A stretch of DNA of 64,000 bases from PWXP01 sp034005525 (GTDB taxonomy: Bacteria > Planctomycetota > Planctomycetia > Pirellulales > Thermoguttaceae). A model generated the notes under the pieces. The model was given only the letters and a program-made list of their open reading frames with translations. It was not told the origin of the DNA and made no database searches. The stretch covers positions 1-64,000 of the forward strand of contig JAVEUP010000016.1 in the NCBI GenBank assembly GCA_034005525.1, written 5' to 3'. Shown here piece by piece: positions 1-8,370 of this stretch (positions are counted from its first letter, which is position 1; every line of letters begins with the position of its first letter). A program made the position numbers and the translations under genes.

Positions 1-62
1 CGCTTTTCCGGCGGGCTGTGCCCGCCAAGAAGCGCATTTTCGATCCGCGGTGGATATATTTC

Positions 63-92
63 TTGCCAGATTGCCTTTCGATCGGCTATAAT
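63..92 (+). promoter_or_regulatory. Probable sigma70-type promoter for the AAA ATPase gene
   Basis: A TTGCCA hexamer (63-68) and a perfect TATAAT (87-92) are separated by 18 bases. Transcription would start near position 99, upstream of the ribosome binding site used by the gene at 146. Seen in sequence; promoter function is inferred. Confidence 0.5.
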
Positions 93-145
93 TGTTACCG
101 GATGGGCCTCTGTCCGGTAACGAGACCGACCAGGAGATAGTCGCC

Positions 146-1489
146 GTGCTCGACGCAATCCGATCGATCATCCTCGACTACCAGGAATATCCGCTTCACA
201 CCGGAGTGCCACGCCGACTGCACACCCGACCGGTCCCGGGCAAGGCCGCCGTTTTCATGGGCGTGCGCCGGAGCGGAAAATCGACGTACCTGTTTCAAGT
301 CATCCAACGATTGCTCGATGCCGCGGTGCCGCGCGAGAGCATTCTGTACTTGAACTTCTTCGACGACCGGCTCCATCAACTGCGCAATGGCAACCTCGGC
401 CTGATTGCCGACGCCTACTACTCCCTCTACCCGCAGAAGAAGAATTCGGAGACGGTGTACTGCTTCTTCGACGAAGTCCAAGCCGTACCCGGCTGGGAGC
501 CGTTCGTCGACCGGCTGATGCGTACGGAGCGGTGCGAGATCTATCTGACCGGTTCATCGGCCCGAATGCTGTCGAAGGAGATCGCCACGCAAATGCGCGG
601 CCGAGCGATTTCGTGGGAGGTCTTTCCGTTTTCGTTCCGCGAGTTCCTCGACTACAAGCAAATCGACGTCGCCGGTCCCCTATCGACCAAGCGGCGACTG
701 CTCGTCCAGCAGGCATTTGAGGAGTACTTCCGCACGGGCGGGTTTCCCGAAGTCGCCGGCCTCGACCGGAACTTGCGGATCAAAATCCACCAAGAGTACT
801 TGCAGGCCATCCTGTTTCGCGACCTGATCGAACGCCACGACGTGGCCCACCCGCGGGCGGTGACTGATCTGGCGCACTGGCTGATCGACAATACGGCCTC
901 CTGCTACTCGGTCAACCGTCTGGTGGGCTATCTGAAATCGTTGGGGCACAAGGTCCCGAAGTCGAGCGTGTCGGACTACCTCGAGTGGTTCGAGGACAGC
1001 TACTTCCTGTTCACGGTGCGGCTTTTCGACGCGTCGTTGGCGCGCAGCCACGCCAACCCCAAGAAGATCTACTGTATCGATCACGCGCTGGTCCCGTCCG
1101 TCTCCTCGGGCGTTCTGGTCAACGACGGCCACCTCCTGGAAAACCTGGTATTCACCGCACTCCGGCGTCTGTATCCGAGCATCTACTACTACAAGACTCG
1201 CAACGGGCGCGAGGTCGATTTTGTCGTCCCGCGGGGAGCCCGGCTCGGGCATGCACACCGGCTGGTACAGGTATGCCGGTCGCTGGTGGAGCCGCAAACG
1301 CGCCGGCGGGAGGTCGCCGCGCTGCGCGAGGCCATGGCGGAATCGGGGCTCCGATCCGGCACGATCGTCACCAGCAGCGAGAGCGAGCAGATCGAGGACG
1401 AAGCCGGGACGATCGACGTTGTGCCAGCCTGGCAATTCCTGCTCGACCTGCCGGAATCGGCCGACGAGGCGTTGCCCGGCGGCGCATAG
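146..1489 (+). CDS. AAA-family ATPase with DUF4143 C-terminal domain
   Basis: A 447-aa ATP-binding protein of the AAA_14/DUF4143 type. Walker A GVRRSGKST lies at about residues 39-47 and Walker B FFDE at about 107-110, followed by LTGSS, a likely sensor motif. The C-terminal half has the DUF4143 pattern, a winged-helix-like stretch and a nuclease-like GREVDF motif. I chose the GTG at 146 because AGGAG sits nine bases upstream (132-136); the frame is open back to a TTG at 92, but that overlaps the -10 box. The cellular role of the family is poorly defined, and no toxin or restriction partner sits beside this copy. It is followed by aroB after 78 bases on the same strand. Confidence 0.85.
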   Translation: MLDAIRSIILDYQEYPLHTGVPRRLHTRPVPGKAAVFMGVRRSGKSTYLFQVIQRLLDAAVPRESILYLNFFDDRLHQLRNGNLGLIADAYYSLYPQKKNSETVYCFFDEVQAVPGWEPFVDRLMRTERCEIYLTGSSARMLSKEIATQMRGRAISWEVFPFSFREFLDYKQIDVAGPLSTKRRLLVQQAFEEYFRTGGFPEVAGLDRNLRIKIHQEYLQAILFRDLIERHDVAHPRAVTDLAHWLIDNTASCYSVNRLVGYLKSLGHKVPKSSVSDYLEWFEDSYFLFTVRLFDASLARSHANPKKIYCIDHALVPSVSSGVLVNDGHLLENLVFTALRRLYPSIYYYKTRNGREVDFVVPRGARLGHAHRLVQVCRSLVEPQTRRREVAALREAMAESGLRSGTIVTSSESEQIEDEAGTIDVVPAWQFLLDLPESADEALPGGA

Positions 1490-1567
1490 TGACGGACTGG
1501 TCAACAGCAGCGTCTCCTGCGATAATGGGAACTGGTCGAACCAACTCCGCAATAGGAAGAGCATCGA

Positions 1568-2671
1568 GTGACGAACAACGTACAAACCATCCACGTCTGC
1601 CTGGCCGAACGCAGCTACGACATTCGCATTGGCACCGGCAATCTCGATTCGGCCGGCGAGTTCCTCACGAGCCTGGGCAAGACCTCGCACGCTGTGCTCA
1701 TCACCGATGAGAACGTGCGGAGCCCGCACGCCGAAACCGTCGCGGCCAGCCTGGCCGAAGCGGACGTCGAGGTCGATATGATCGTCATCGATCCCGGCGA
1801 GGCCAGCAAATCGGTCGACATCGCCGCGGGCTTGTGGAGCGGGCTTTTGGAGGTGGGCGCCGACCGGAAGAGCGTGGTCGTGGCCGTCGGCGGCGGCGTG
1901 GTGGGCGACCTGGCCGGCTTCATTGCCGCCACCTTCGCCCGCGGGGTTCGGTTCTTCCAGGTGCCCACTTCGCTGCTGGCCCAGGTCGACAGTTCCGTCG
2001 GCGGGAAGGTGGGCATCAACTTACCGGAAGCGAAGAACATGGTCGGCGCGTTCAAGCAGCCGGTGGGCGTGCTCATCGACACGGCCACGCTCGACACGCT
2101 GCCCGACCGCGAGTACCGCGCCGGCCTGGCCGAGGTGGTGAAGTACGGCGTCATCCTCGACGCCGACTTCTTCGCGGAGTTGGAAGCCGGTGCCGACGCC
2201 GTCAACCGGCATGATCCTGACGTGCTTGCCCGCGTGGTCGCCCGCTGCTGCCGGCTGAAGGCCGACGTGGTCGAGCAGGACGAGTTTGAAACCAAGGGCC
2301 TTCGCGCCGTGCTCAATTACGGGCACACGTTCGCGCATGCGTTCGAGGCGCTCAGCGGATACGGCGAGGTGCTTCACGGCGAGGCGGTTGCGATGGGCAT
2401 GCTGTGCGCCTCGCGGCTGGCCGAGCGGTTGGGCCGGATCGACGCGGAAGCAACCGCCCGCCAGCGCCGGCTGCTGGAACAGTTGCACGTCCCGGCCGAG
2501 CCGCCGACGTTGGACCCGGATCGGATCCTGGAAACCATGATGCACGACAAGAAGGTTGAGCACGGCCGCCTCCGCTTCGTTCTGCCCAGCCGGCTCGGCC
2601 ACGTGGAGTTGGTGGGCGACGTGGCGGAGGAGCACGTGCGCGCGGCGCTGTCCGGCGAGCGGAGACCGTAG
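1568..2671 (+). CDS. aroB: 3-dehydroquinate synthase
   Basis: Second enzyme of the shikimate pathway, converting DAHP to 3-dehydroquinate in the cytoplasm with NAD and a divalent metal. The 367-aa length is normal. GGGVVGDLAGF marks the nucleotide-binding region; LAEVVKYGVI, LHGEAVAMGM and NYGHTFAHAFE carry the metal and substrate residues, so it looks intact. The GTG start follows AGGAAGAG. The stop codon TAG (2669-2671) is also the first three bases of a TAGGGTGGGTGG repeat, so the repeat lies directly against the coding end. Confidence 0.96.
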   Translation: MTNNVQTIHVCLAERSYDIRIGTGNLDSAGEFLTSLGKTSHAVLITDENVRSPHAETVAASLAEADVEVDMIVIDPGEASKSVDIAAGLWSGLLEVGADRKSVVVAVGGGVVGDLAGFIAATFARGVRFFQVPTSLLAQVDSSVGGKVGINLPEAKNMVGAFKQPVGVLIDTATLDTLPDREYRAGLAEVVKYGVILDADFFAELEAGADAVNRHDPDVLARVVARCCRLKADVVEQDEFETKGLRAVLNYGHTFAHAFEALSGYGEVLHGEAVAMGMLCASRLAERLGRIDAEATARQRRLLEQLHVPAEPPTLDPDRILETMMHDKKVEHGRLRFVLPSRLGHVELVGDVAEEHVRAALSGERRP

Positions 2672-2967
2672 GGTGGGTGGTTCCGGCTGTCTCGGCAGCC
2701 GGGTTCACCCACGCGCCAGGCGATTTTGGCGACCATTGAGATTAAGATGCGATGAACAAGGCGTTCCGGGTCACCCACGCGCCAGGCAGCTTTGCACCCA
2801 GGAACGGAAGAATCTTCAGGATCCAGACCCTTCCCGTGAATGCTCCAAGAGGACACGAACAATGGCCAAATCAATGCGAATAATGGATGTTCTGTTTCCA
2901 CATGCAGAATCTTGTGGCGCGTGGGTGAACCCGGCTGCTGAGACAGCCGGAACCACCCACCCTACGC
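2669..2967 (+). repeat. Composite TAGGGTGGGT inverted repeat that runs into the next gene
   Basis: Left end TAGGGTGGGTGGTTCCGGC at 2669 is answered by GCCGGAACCACCCACCCTA ending near 2966. Each outer arm holds its own small hairpin and a TCACCCACGCG segment. A second partial arm (about 2772-2816) carries GCACCCAGGAACGGAAGA, resembling the ends of the MITEs at 14622, 43206 and 59530. The element overlaps the aroB stop codon on the left and encodes the start of the ceramidase-like protein on the right. Confidence 0.8.
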
Positions 2968-4466
2968 TTGTCGTACTGATCCTCGCTGTCATCGCGGCCA
3001 CCGGGCTCGTCCCGTCGCAAGCGGCCCGGGCCGCGCAGCTTTGGGCGGGTGTCGCGACGGCCGACATCACCGACTATGACGCCGGGCCGGTTAACGACCC
3101 CCTTTATGTCAAGGCCCTGGTGCTGAAGAACGATACCACGACCATGGCCATCGTTACCGTCGACGCGGTGGCCATCGGCGAAATCGGACGCATCGGGAAC
3201 GACTACCTTCCGAAGGTGCGCGCTCGTTTGCAGAACGAACTCGACCTGACACCGGCAAACGTGCTCGTCAACGCCAGCCACTGCCACGGGATCGTCCGCG
3301 GCGACGTCGACGAGCGGACCGTCGAGGCGGTCAAAGAGGCCGCGCGAAACCTCGTGCCCGTCAAGGCCGGCGCAGGCGCCGGGCGCGAGGACCGGGTTAT
3401 GGAAAATCGCCGGCTCAAGCTCCGCAGCGGGCGCGAGGCCGACGTCCGCCACGCCTACTCCGTTCCGTCCGACGACGAAATCGTCGGCATGGGACCGATC
3501 GACCCGGAGATCGGCCTGCTCCGCCTGGACCGGGAGGACGGCCGGACCCTGGCGGTCGTCTACAACTTCGCGTGCCATCCCATCCAAGGCGTTCCAAGCG
3601 GCGGAGACACGGCCGACGTCACCGGCTTTGCCTCCCGCGTGATCGAGGAGGGTTTTGGCGACGGGGCCGTTGCCCTGTTCTTGCAGGGCTGCGCAGGCGA
3701 TATCAACCCGGCGGGGTACAAGAACGTGGCCCAACCGCGCGACGCCGAGCCGCTTGGCAACATGCTGGGCCTCAGCGCCATGACCGCCGCCAAGCGGATA
3801 CAAACCCGCGAGAACGCAGAGTTGGCCATCATCCGCGAGATGCTCCCGCTTCCCCGGGCCGATTGGGCGAAACGCATCGAAGCGATGGAGACGGAGCAGA
3901 TGGCGCTGCTGCGGTCGCTCCGAGGCACGACTCTGAACCTCAAGACATTCGTCCCCCTGGCGGTCCGGTACGGTCTGTCCGATGCTTTTCCGTCGGACTA
4001 CTCGTATCGCTACCTGCATGAAGAAGCCCTCGACCGCCCCGACCTCAACCGGCTTGACGCCCAGAACAGGCGGAACATGGAGCAGTACGTCCGGAACGTT
4101 CATATCATGGAGGAACTAACCCGCCTGCAAATCAACCTCGATCTGCTCAAGAAGCATCAAGCACGCAACGTCGCTGCCGGAAGCGCAACGATCGACGTGG
4201 AGGTGGCGGGCATGCGGGTTGGCGATTTCCGGCTGATCACCTTTCCCGGCGAATTGAGCGTACAGATTGGCCTGAATATCAAGGGGGCCTCGCCGCACGA
4301 GCGTACATTCGTCGCGGGCTATACCAACGGCTACATCTACTACACGCCGACGGCCGAACAATCGAAGAACCCCGGCGGCGCCCAGGAGGACTGCGATTGC
4401 CTCGTGGCGCCCGAGTGGCAGGCCCTGTTCGAGAAGAAGGCCGCCGACGTCCTGGAAAGGCTGTAG
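2862..4466 (+). CDS. Secreted neutral/alkaline ceramidase-like protein
   Basis: The 534-aa reading resembles the N-terminal domain of the neutral/alkaline non-lysosomal ceramidase family (PF04734 type): a GVATADITDY start, an NASHCHG motif, NFACHP and LQGCAGDINPAGY. The substrate is unproven; planctomycete members are often annotated only as hypothetical. The start is unusual. ATG 2862 has a reasonable AGAGGA site, but about 35 N-terminal residues (to ...TAGTTHPT) are translated from the repeat element. The hydrophobic signal-peptide core begins only after the repeat. No ATG or GTG lies just after the repeat, so the native start may have been displaced. Function moderate, start uncertain. Confidence 0.75.
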   Translation: MAKSMRIMDVLFPHAESCGAWVNPAAETAGTTHPTLVVLILAVIAATGLVPSQAARAAQLWAGVATADITDYDAGPVNDPLYVKALVLKNDTTTMAIVTVDAVAIGEIGRIGNDYLPKVRARLQNELDLTPANVLVNASHCHGIVRGDVDERTVEAVKEAARNLVPVKAGAGAGREDRVMENRRLKLRSGREADVRHAYSVPSDDEIVGMGPIDPEIGLLRLDREDGRTLAVVYNFACHPIQGVPSGGDTADVTGFASRVIEEGFGDGAVALFLQGCAGDINPAGYKNVAQPRDAEPLGNMLGLSAMTAAKRIQTRENAELAIIREMLPLPRADWAKRIEAMETEQMALLRSLRGTTLNLKTFVPLAVRYGLSDAFPSDYSYRYLHEEALDRPDLNRLDAQNRRNMEQYVRNVHIMEELTRLQINLDLLKKHQARNVAAGSATIDVEVAGMRVGDFRLITFPGELSVQIGLNIKGASPHERTFVAGYTNGYIYYTPTAEQSKNPGGAQEDCDCLVAPEWQALFEKKAADVLERL

Positions 4467-4472
4467 GGCGGC

Positions 4473-7325
4473 TCAGCGGGCGCTGGTCGTCTGAACGCTT
4501 TGCGGCAGCCGGTCCCGGTCCATAAGCCGGTCGATGGTGACCGGATCGTAAGAGACGAAGCCGACCGGGCGGTCGAGTTGCTTCGCGGTTTGGATGACGA
4601 GCGTCGGGTCGACCATGGTTTGTCCGAGCTGCCGGCCGTAAATGGCCAATCCGGTTTGTGGCCCTTCGGTCCGGAACACGAGCGAGAACGATTCTTCCCG
4701 GCAAATATCCTCGCGCAGCCGCGGCAGGCGCATCAGGTCGATCCGCCTGCGAATCAGGTCGCCGTAATTACCGTGGTGGAACCGCGCATGATGCGAAAGC
4801 ACGCCGCGCGAGTCGGCCGGGTCGTCGGGCAGGGGAATCTGCCAGAGTTCCGTTTCGCCGATGTACACGCCCACGCTACCCGGCTGCTTTACCGAGGCAC
4901 TATGGACCGGAACCCGCCCGGTGCCGGAAAGGCCGGCCAGTTCCGCCATGAGCACCATTTGCGTAGGAACGGCGTCGCGGACGAAGGCGGGCAGCGCCAC
5001 GCGGTACTGAACCTCGCAGTTGCCGAATGCGAAGAACCCCTTTCCGGCGCCGGACTCCCCGGTGTCCATGACGTCGGCATGGAACGACGCGAAATCGGCG
5101 GGAGAAATGCGCACGGCCACGAGCCGCGGCGCGAGCACCTCGACGTGCGGCCTCGCTTGCCCGGCCAGGCTCGGTACGCTCCCCGAGTCGAGTCCGTTTG
5201 CCCGGTCGGCGATCAGGTTCACGTAATTGGCGGCGATCCGATGGCCGTCGGCGTCGAGCAATTCGACGGCCAGCGCGCCGACGAACGGTGCACCCTCCGG
5301 CACCTGCACCCGCAACGGAGTTTGGTAAGTCACCGCGCCGCGCTGCCACGAGACGTCGCGTTCTTGCGGGCGTGTGGCGACCGGGCGGCCGAAATCGTCG
5401 ATGCCCATCACTTGCCAGCGGAGCTTCGCCGTCCCCTGCCGACCGGACCAGTGACTGACGAATATCGCCGGAGCAATCTCCTCGCCGGGCGCCGTTTCGA
5501 TGATCGGGGGCGAGTCGAACCCGACGAAGTCGGCGCCCTGTAGGTCGCCCAGCGTCATGCCGGGCAGAAACATATCGTAGCCGAACTCCTTGGCGGAACG
5601 GTCGTAGTGGAGCAGGCCGTCGCGCCGCCATGGAAGGTCGTACAACGAACTGACGATATGCCCTTGGATCATCGAGTGCCGCCGAAGCTGCGTGATCAGG
5701 AACCGCAGCGCCCACGATACGTCGCCGCCCTCGGGTGGAACGGCGACGAACTGCCCGCACAGCAGCGGCGCGGTCCCTTGCGCCAGTCCAGGAACGTAAC
5801 CCACCGGCGACCCGGGCCGCGTGCGCGAGACGATTTGCGCAATATGCTCGCGGGCAATCCAGTAATCGTCAATGCGGAACTGCCACGTGTTGACGTCGGT
5901 ATCGACGTGGTCGGACCGCGAGGTGGCGTTGTCCTCGACCAGCCGGGAGGGATCCAACTGTTCGCGGACCTCGCCCACTCGCTCGTACACCCACTGCTGC
6001 GTCGCCCGGTCGCCTTTGAACTGCTCCCCCCCCAAGCCCTGCGACTGCCGGAACAGGGTCCAGCCGATCAGGGACGGGTGGTTGCGGTCGCGCCGGACGA
6101 CCTCGCGCATCGTCTCCTGCCAGGCGGCGCGCGACCGTTCCGTGTTGAGCACCGTCCCGGGCATTTCCTGCCACAGGAGCACGCCCAGCTTATCGGCCCA
6201 GTACAAGCGGCGCGGATCGCCGGCCTTGCTGGGGATCTTCAGCAGGTTCAGGCCCAACTGCCGGGCCAGTTCGATATCGCGTCGGAGGAACGCGTCGTCG
6301 GGCGCCGTGGCCAGTCCCTCGGCATTCAGCGACGGGTCGATCGCTCCGCGCACGTACAGGGGCTCGCCGTTGAGCAGGATGGTCTCGTACCCCATGCCGC
6401 CGTATCGGCCGCGGGCAATCGTGCGCAGGCCAAAGTAGGTTTGCACCACGTCGCGCTGCCCGTCTGCGCCGGTGACCGACACCTCCAGATCGTAAAGGTT
6501 CGGCTCCCCCGGCGACCACGTTTTCGGATCGCGGATCTCCAGCACGGCGCGTGATGACCCACGCCCCTGCTGAAGCCGTACCGAAGTACGTTGCGGTTGG
6601 ACCGTGGGGTCGGACGAGTGGACCGCGACCCGGGCGGGGCCGTCGGGCCCGGCCAACTCGACCTCGACCTCGAGCACCCACCGCCCGCCGGGCCGGGCGG
6701 GCGCCAGACGCAATCCATCGACATACACTACCGGACGCGACTCCAGCCATACCGTTTGCCAAATGCCACTGTTGCGAGGGAACCCGTCGGACTCGCGGGC
6801 GCTGCCGGGCAGTTCCGGATCCGGTGCATCGGCCACTCGGACGTCAAGGCGCGCCTCACTGCCTGGCGGGGCGAACTCGGTGATATCGAACGCAAAAGGA
6901 GTATAGCCCCGTTCCGATCGCCCAACCGCGCGGCCGTTCACCCACACGCGCGCCTCGCGCTGAACCGCGCCAAAGCACAACCACACGCGCCCGCCTGCCC
7001 ACTTTGCCGGCACTTCGATCGTGCGACGATACCAACCAACCTGCTGCCCCGAGGCGTCGGCGATGCCCGACAGGTTGCTTTGCCAAGGGAACGGAACCGT
7101 CACGGTGCGGTCGAAAGGTCCACCACCCAACGGCCATTGTTCACCGAGCCCACGGTCGTCCGGGTCGAAGCAGAACCGCCAAGAACCGTTCAGGTTCTGC
7201 CACGCATCGCGGCGCATATCCGGCCGCGGATGCTCGGCGCGCGGAATGGATGCCTCAGCCGGCGCCGGCAACGTCGCCAGTGCCAGTAGGTGTCCCGCAA
7301 CGAAGATCGCTTGTCCAATTCGCAT
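4473..7325 (-). CDS. Glycoside hydrolase family 2-fold protein, probable pseudoenzyme
   Basis: A 950-aa secreted protein with the GH2 layout: N-terminal signal peptide, sugar-binding jelly roll (WYRRTIEVP, VWVNGRAVG), immunoglobulin-like domain and TIM-barrel part. The usual acid/base motif W-S-L-G-N-E reads GWTLFRQSQG here, so N-E is R-Q. The region matching the nucleophile strand reads LLCGQFVAV, with no Glu. Both catalytic acids therefore appear missing. A carbohydrate-binding or structural role is more likely than classical beta-galactosidase activity. I preferred ATG 7325 over 7346 because it opens the signal peptide cleanly. It converges with the upstream ceramidase-like gene, six bases away. 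Confidence 0.85.
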   Translation of the reverse strand: MRIGQAIFVAGHLLALATLPAPAEASIPRAEHPRPDMRRDAWQNLNGSWRFCFDPDDRGLGEQWPLGGGPFDRTVTVPFPWQSNLSGIADASGQQVGWYRRTIEVPAKWAGGRVWLCFGAVQREARVWVNGRAVGRSERGYTPFAFDITEFAPPGSEARLDVRVADAPDPELPGSARESDGFPRNSGIWQTVWLESRPVVYVDGLRLAPARPGGRWVLEVEVELAGPDGPARVAVHSSDPTVQPQRTSVRLQQGRGSSRAVLEIRDPKTWSPGEPNLYDLEVSVTGADGQRDVVQTYFGLRTIARGRYGGMGYETILLNGEPLYVRGAIDPSLNAEGLATAPDDAFLRRDIELARQLGLNLLKIPSKAGDPRRLYWADKLGVLLWQEMPGTVLNTERSRAAWQETMREVVRRDRNHPSLIGWTLFRQSQGLGGEQFKGDRATQQWVYERVGEVREQLDPSRLVEDNATSRSDHVDTDVNTWQFRIDDYWIAREHIAQIVSRTRPGSPVGYVPGLAQGTAPLLCGQFVAVPPEGGDVSWALRFLITQLRRHSMIQGHIVSSLYDLPWRRDGLLHYDRSAKEFGYDMFLPGMTLGDLQGADFVGFDSPPIIETAPGEEIAPAIFVSHWSGRQGTAKLRWQVMGIDDFGRPVATRPQERDVSWQRGAVTYQTPLRVQVPEGAPFVGALAVELLDADGHRIAANYVNLIADRANGLDSGSVPSLAGQARPHVEVLAPRLVAVRISPADFASFHADVMDTGESGAGKGFFAFGNCEVQYRVALPAFVRDAVPTQMVLMAELAGLSGTGRVPVHSASVKQPGSVGVYIGETELWQIPLPDDPADSRGVLSHHARFHHGNYGDLIRRRIDLMRLPRLREDICREESFSLVFRTEGPQTGLAIYGRQLGQTMVDPTLVIQTAKQLDRPVGFVSYDPVTIDRLMDRDRLPQSVQTTSAR

Positions 7326-7355
7326 GTACATGCAAGCATACGTCATGGGAACCGG

Positions 7356-7640
7356 TCAGGCAGCCTGCACCCGATGCTTCCGCAATGCCCGCACGCGGCA
7401 CGCCAAACAGGGCATGCGCACCATTCCCCCGCAGCCGGGGCAGCGTTCGAGGGGTCCGGCGGGCGAGTCGACGCCTGCGGGCAGCTGGCGGCGGTTGGCC
7501 GCGTAGTCAGGCCGCCTTCCGCGAGCGATTGCGTCCACCGTGCCACGGCTTACCCGCAGTCTGCGGGCGACACCCCGCCGCGACATTCGGCCCGTGGCCA
7601 GCAGCTTGCGAATCTGCTCCACCATTTCCGGCGTAAGCAT
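7356..7640 (-). CDS. Small helix-turn-helix and zinc-ribbon protein
   Basis: A 94-aa protein. The N-terminal half has the form of a DNA-binding HTH (EQIRKLLATGRMSRRGVARR then LRVSRGTVDAI). The C-terminal part has CPGCG and CLACR, a probable four-cysteine zinc site. Small proteins of this kind are frequent in planctomycetes; I know no defined target. The frame is open upstream to 7679, but ATG 7640 begins right before the HTH and sits 20 bases after the preceding small gene, suggesting an operon. The GH2-like gene begins 30 bases downstream. Confidence 0.7.
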   Translation of the reverse strand: MLTPEMVEQIRKLLATGRMSRRGVARRLRVSRGTVDAIARGRRPDYAANRRQLPAGVDSPAGPLERCPGCGGMVRMPCLACRVRALRKHRVQAA

Positions 7641-7660
7641 CGTTCCGTCCCCCCGGTTTT

Positions 7661-7864
7661 TCAGTGGAAACGATCCCATGCGACGAAGTCGGCCCGGTCG
7701 GGTTCCGGGGCGAGTTCTTCATCTTCCGTGCCGAAAGCATCGGCCAGCATCCGGAACGGGATGGCCCGGCGGCGCGCGGTGGTCTGCTGCCCAGGTGGAG
7801 GACCGCAATTCGGTGGCTCGCTGTGGCTTCGGGGGTTCGTAGACAAGATTGGCGAACTTACCAT
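7661..7864 (-). CDS. Small hypothetical protein upstream of the HTH gene
   Basis: A 67-aa protein with no recognisable domain; proline- and charge-rich, ending in a DFVAWDRFH motif. The start ATG 7864 is supported by a good CAGGAGAG ribosome site. It precedes the HTH/zinc protein by 20 bases in the same direction, and the pair is probably co-transcribed from the candidate promoter near 7912-7940. Function unknown. Confidence 0.55.
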   Translation of the reverse strand: MVSSPILSTNPRSHSEPPNCGPPPGQQTTARRRAIPFRMLADAFGTEDEELAPEPDRADFVAWDRFH

Positions 7865-7900
7865 GGCCGCTCTCCTGTTGTATGAGATCATGCGAAATAC

Positions 7901-7940
7901 TGTACAGCCGTACACTATCACAAAACATACAACATTGCAA
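7901..7940 (-). promoter_or_regulatory. Candidate promoter and overlapping TGTAC...GTACA operator
   Basis: On the minus strand TTGCAA (7935-7940) and TAGTGT (7912-7917) are spaced by 17 bases. An inverted repeat with TGTAC/GTACA arms (7901-7914) overlaps the -10 side and could bind a regulator, perhaps the HTH protein itself. The -10 match is weak and function is inferred. Confidence 0.3.
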
Positions 7941-8370
7941 GCCGTCTAATGGGCCAAATAACCCGTTTCTTGTGTTTAAGTTGATCAGTTGAGTAAGGTG
8001 GGTAGGTTGGGAAGTACAGGATAGTCTGGCAATTTCCATTCCAGGCAGCTACCTGGTTGAGCCGATGTAAAGTGCCGGTTGTCATACACGCTCTCCCCCA
8101 CCTGCTTGCGGATTCTGACTTATGCCTTCGGCTTTGTTCCACGCGATTCTCTGTGTTGTGTTCCTGGCGGTTTACGTCCTGGCCTGTGAAGTGCTCATCG
8201 GTGCTCGGCGCCGACGGCGCGCCCGCCACTTCCGAACCGATGGCGTCGAATCGCCCCAGATCGGTTGGCACTGTCGAAAGACGGGCGGCTCGGCGATCGT
8301 ATCGCACGGGTAAGCAACGATCACACCCGGTTCGCAGCCGCGCGAAGCGTGAAACCTGCCTCGCCTGCCG
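7941..8370. other. Intergenic stretch without a convincing gene
   Basis: Most of this stretch holds nothing recognisable. One 63-codon plus-strand frame (8122-8313) encodes a possible transmembrane segment and a basic tail but has no ribosome site, so I do not call it a gene. A short palindromic patch of GGTGCTCGGCGCC type lies near 8200. Confidence 0.4.

Noticed and set aside
1..60. GGCGGGCTGTGCCCGCC hairpin at the left edge as a terminator
   Set aside because: A small stem without a T-tract, and the upstream gene is outside the window, so its role cannot be judged.
680..1729. Minus-strand 349-codon frame opposite the AAA ATPase
   Set aside because: Antisense shadow of a clear ATPase gene; no motif and poor residue composition.
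2871..4103. Minus-strand 410-codon frame opposite the ceramidase-like gene
   Set aside because: Shadow frame; the sense strand has family motifs and this one has none.
8122..8313. 63-codon frame with a hydrophobic start
   Set aside because: No ribosome site, no promoter and a simple basic tail; cannot be told from chance.
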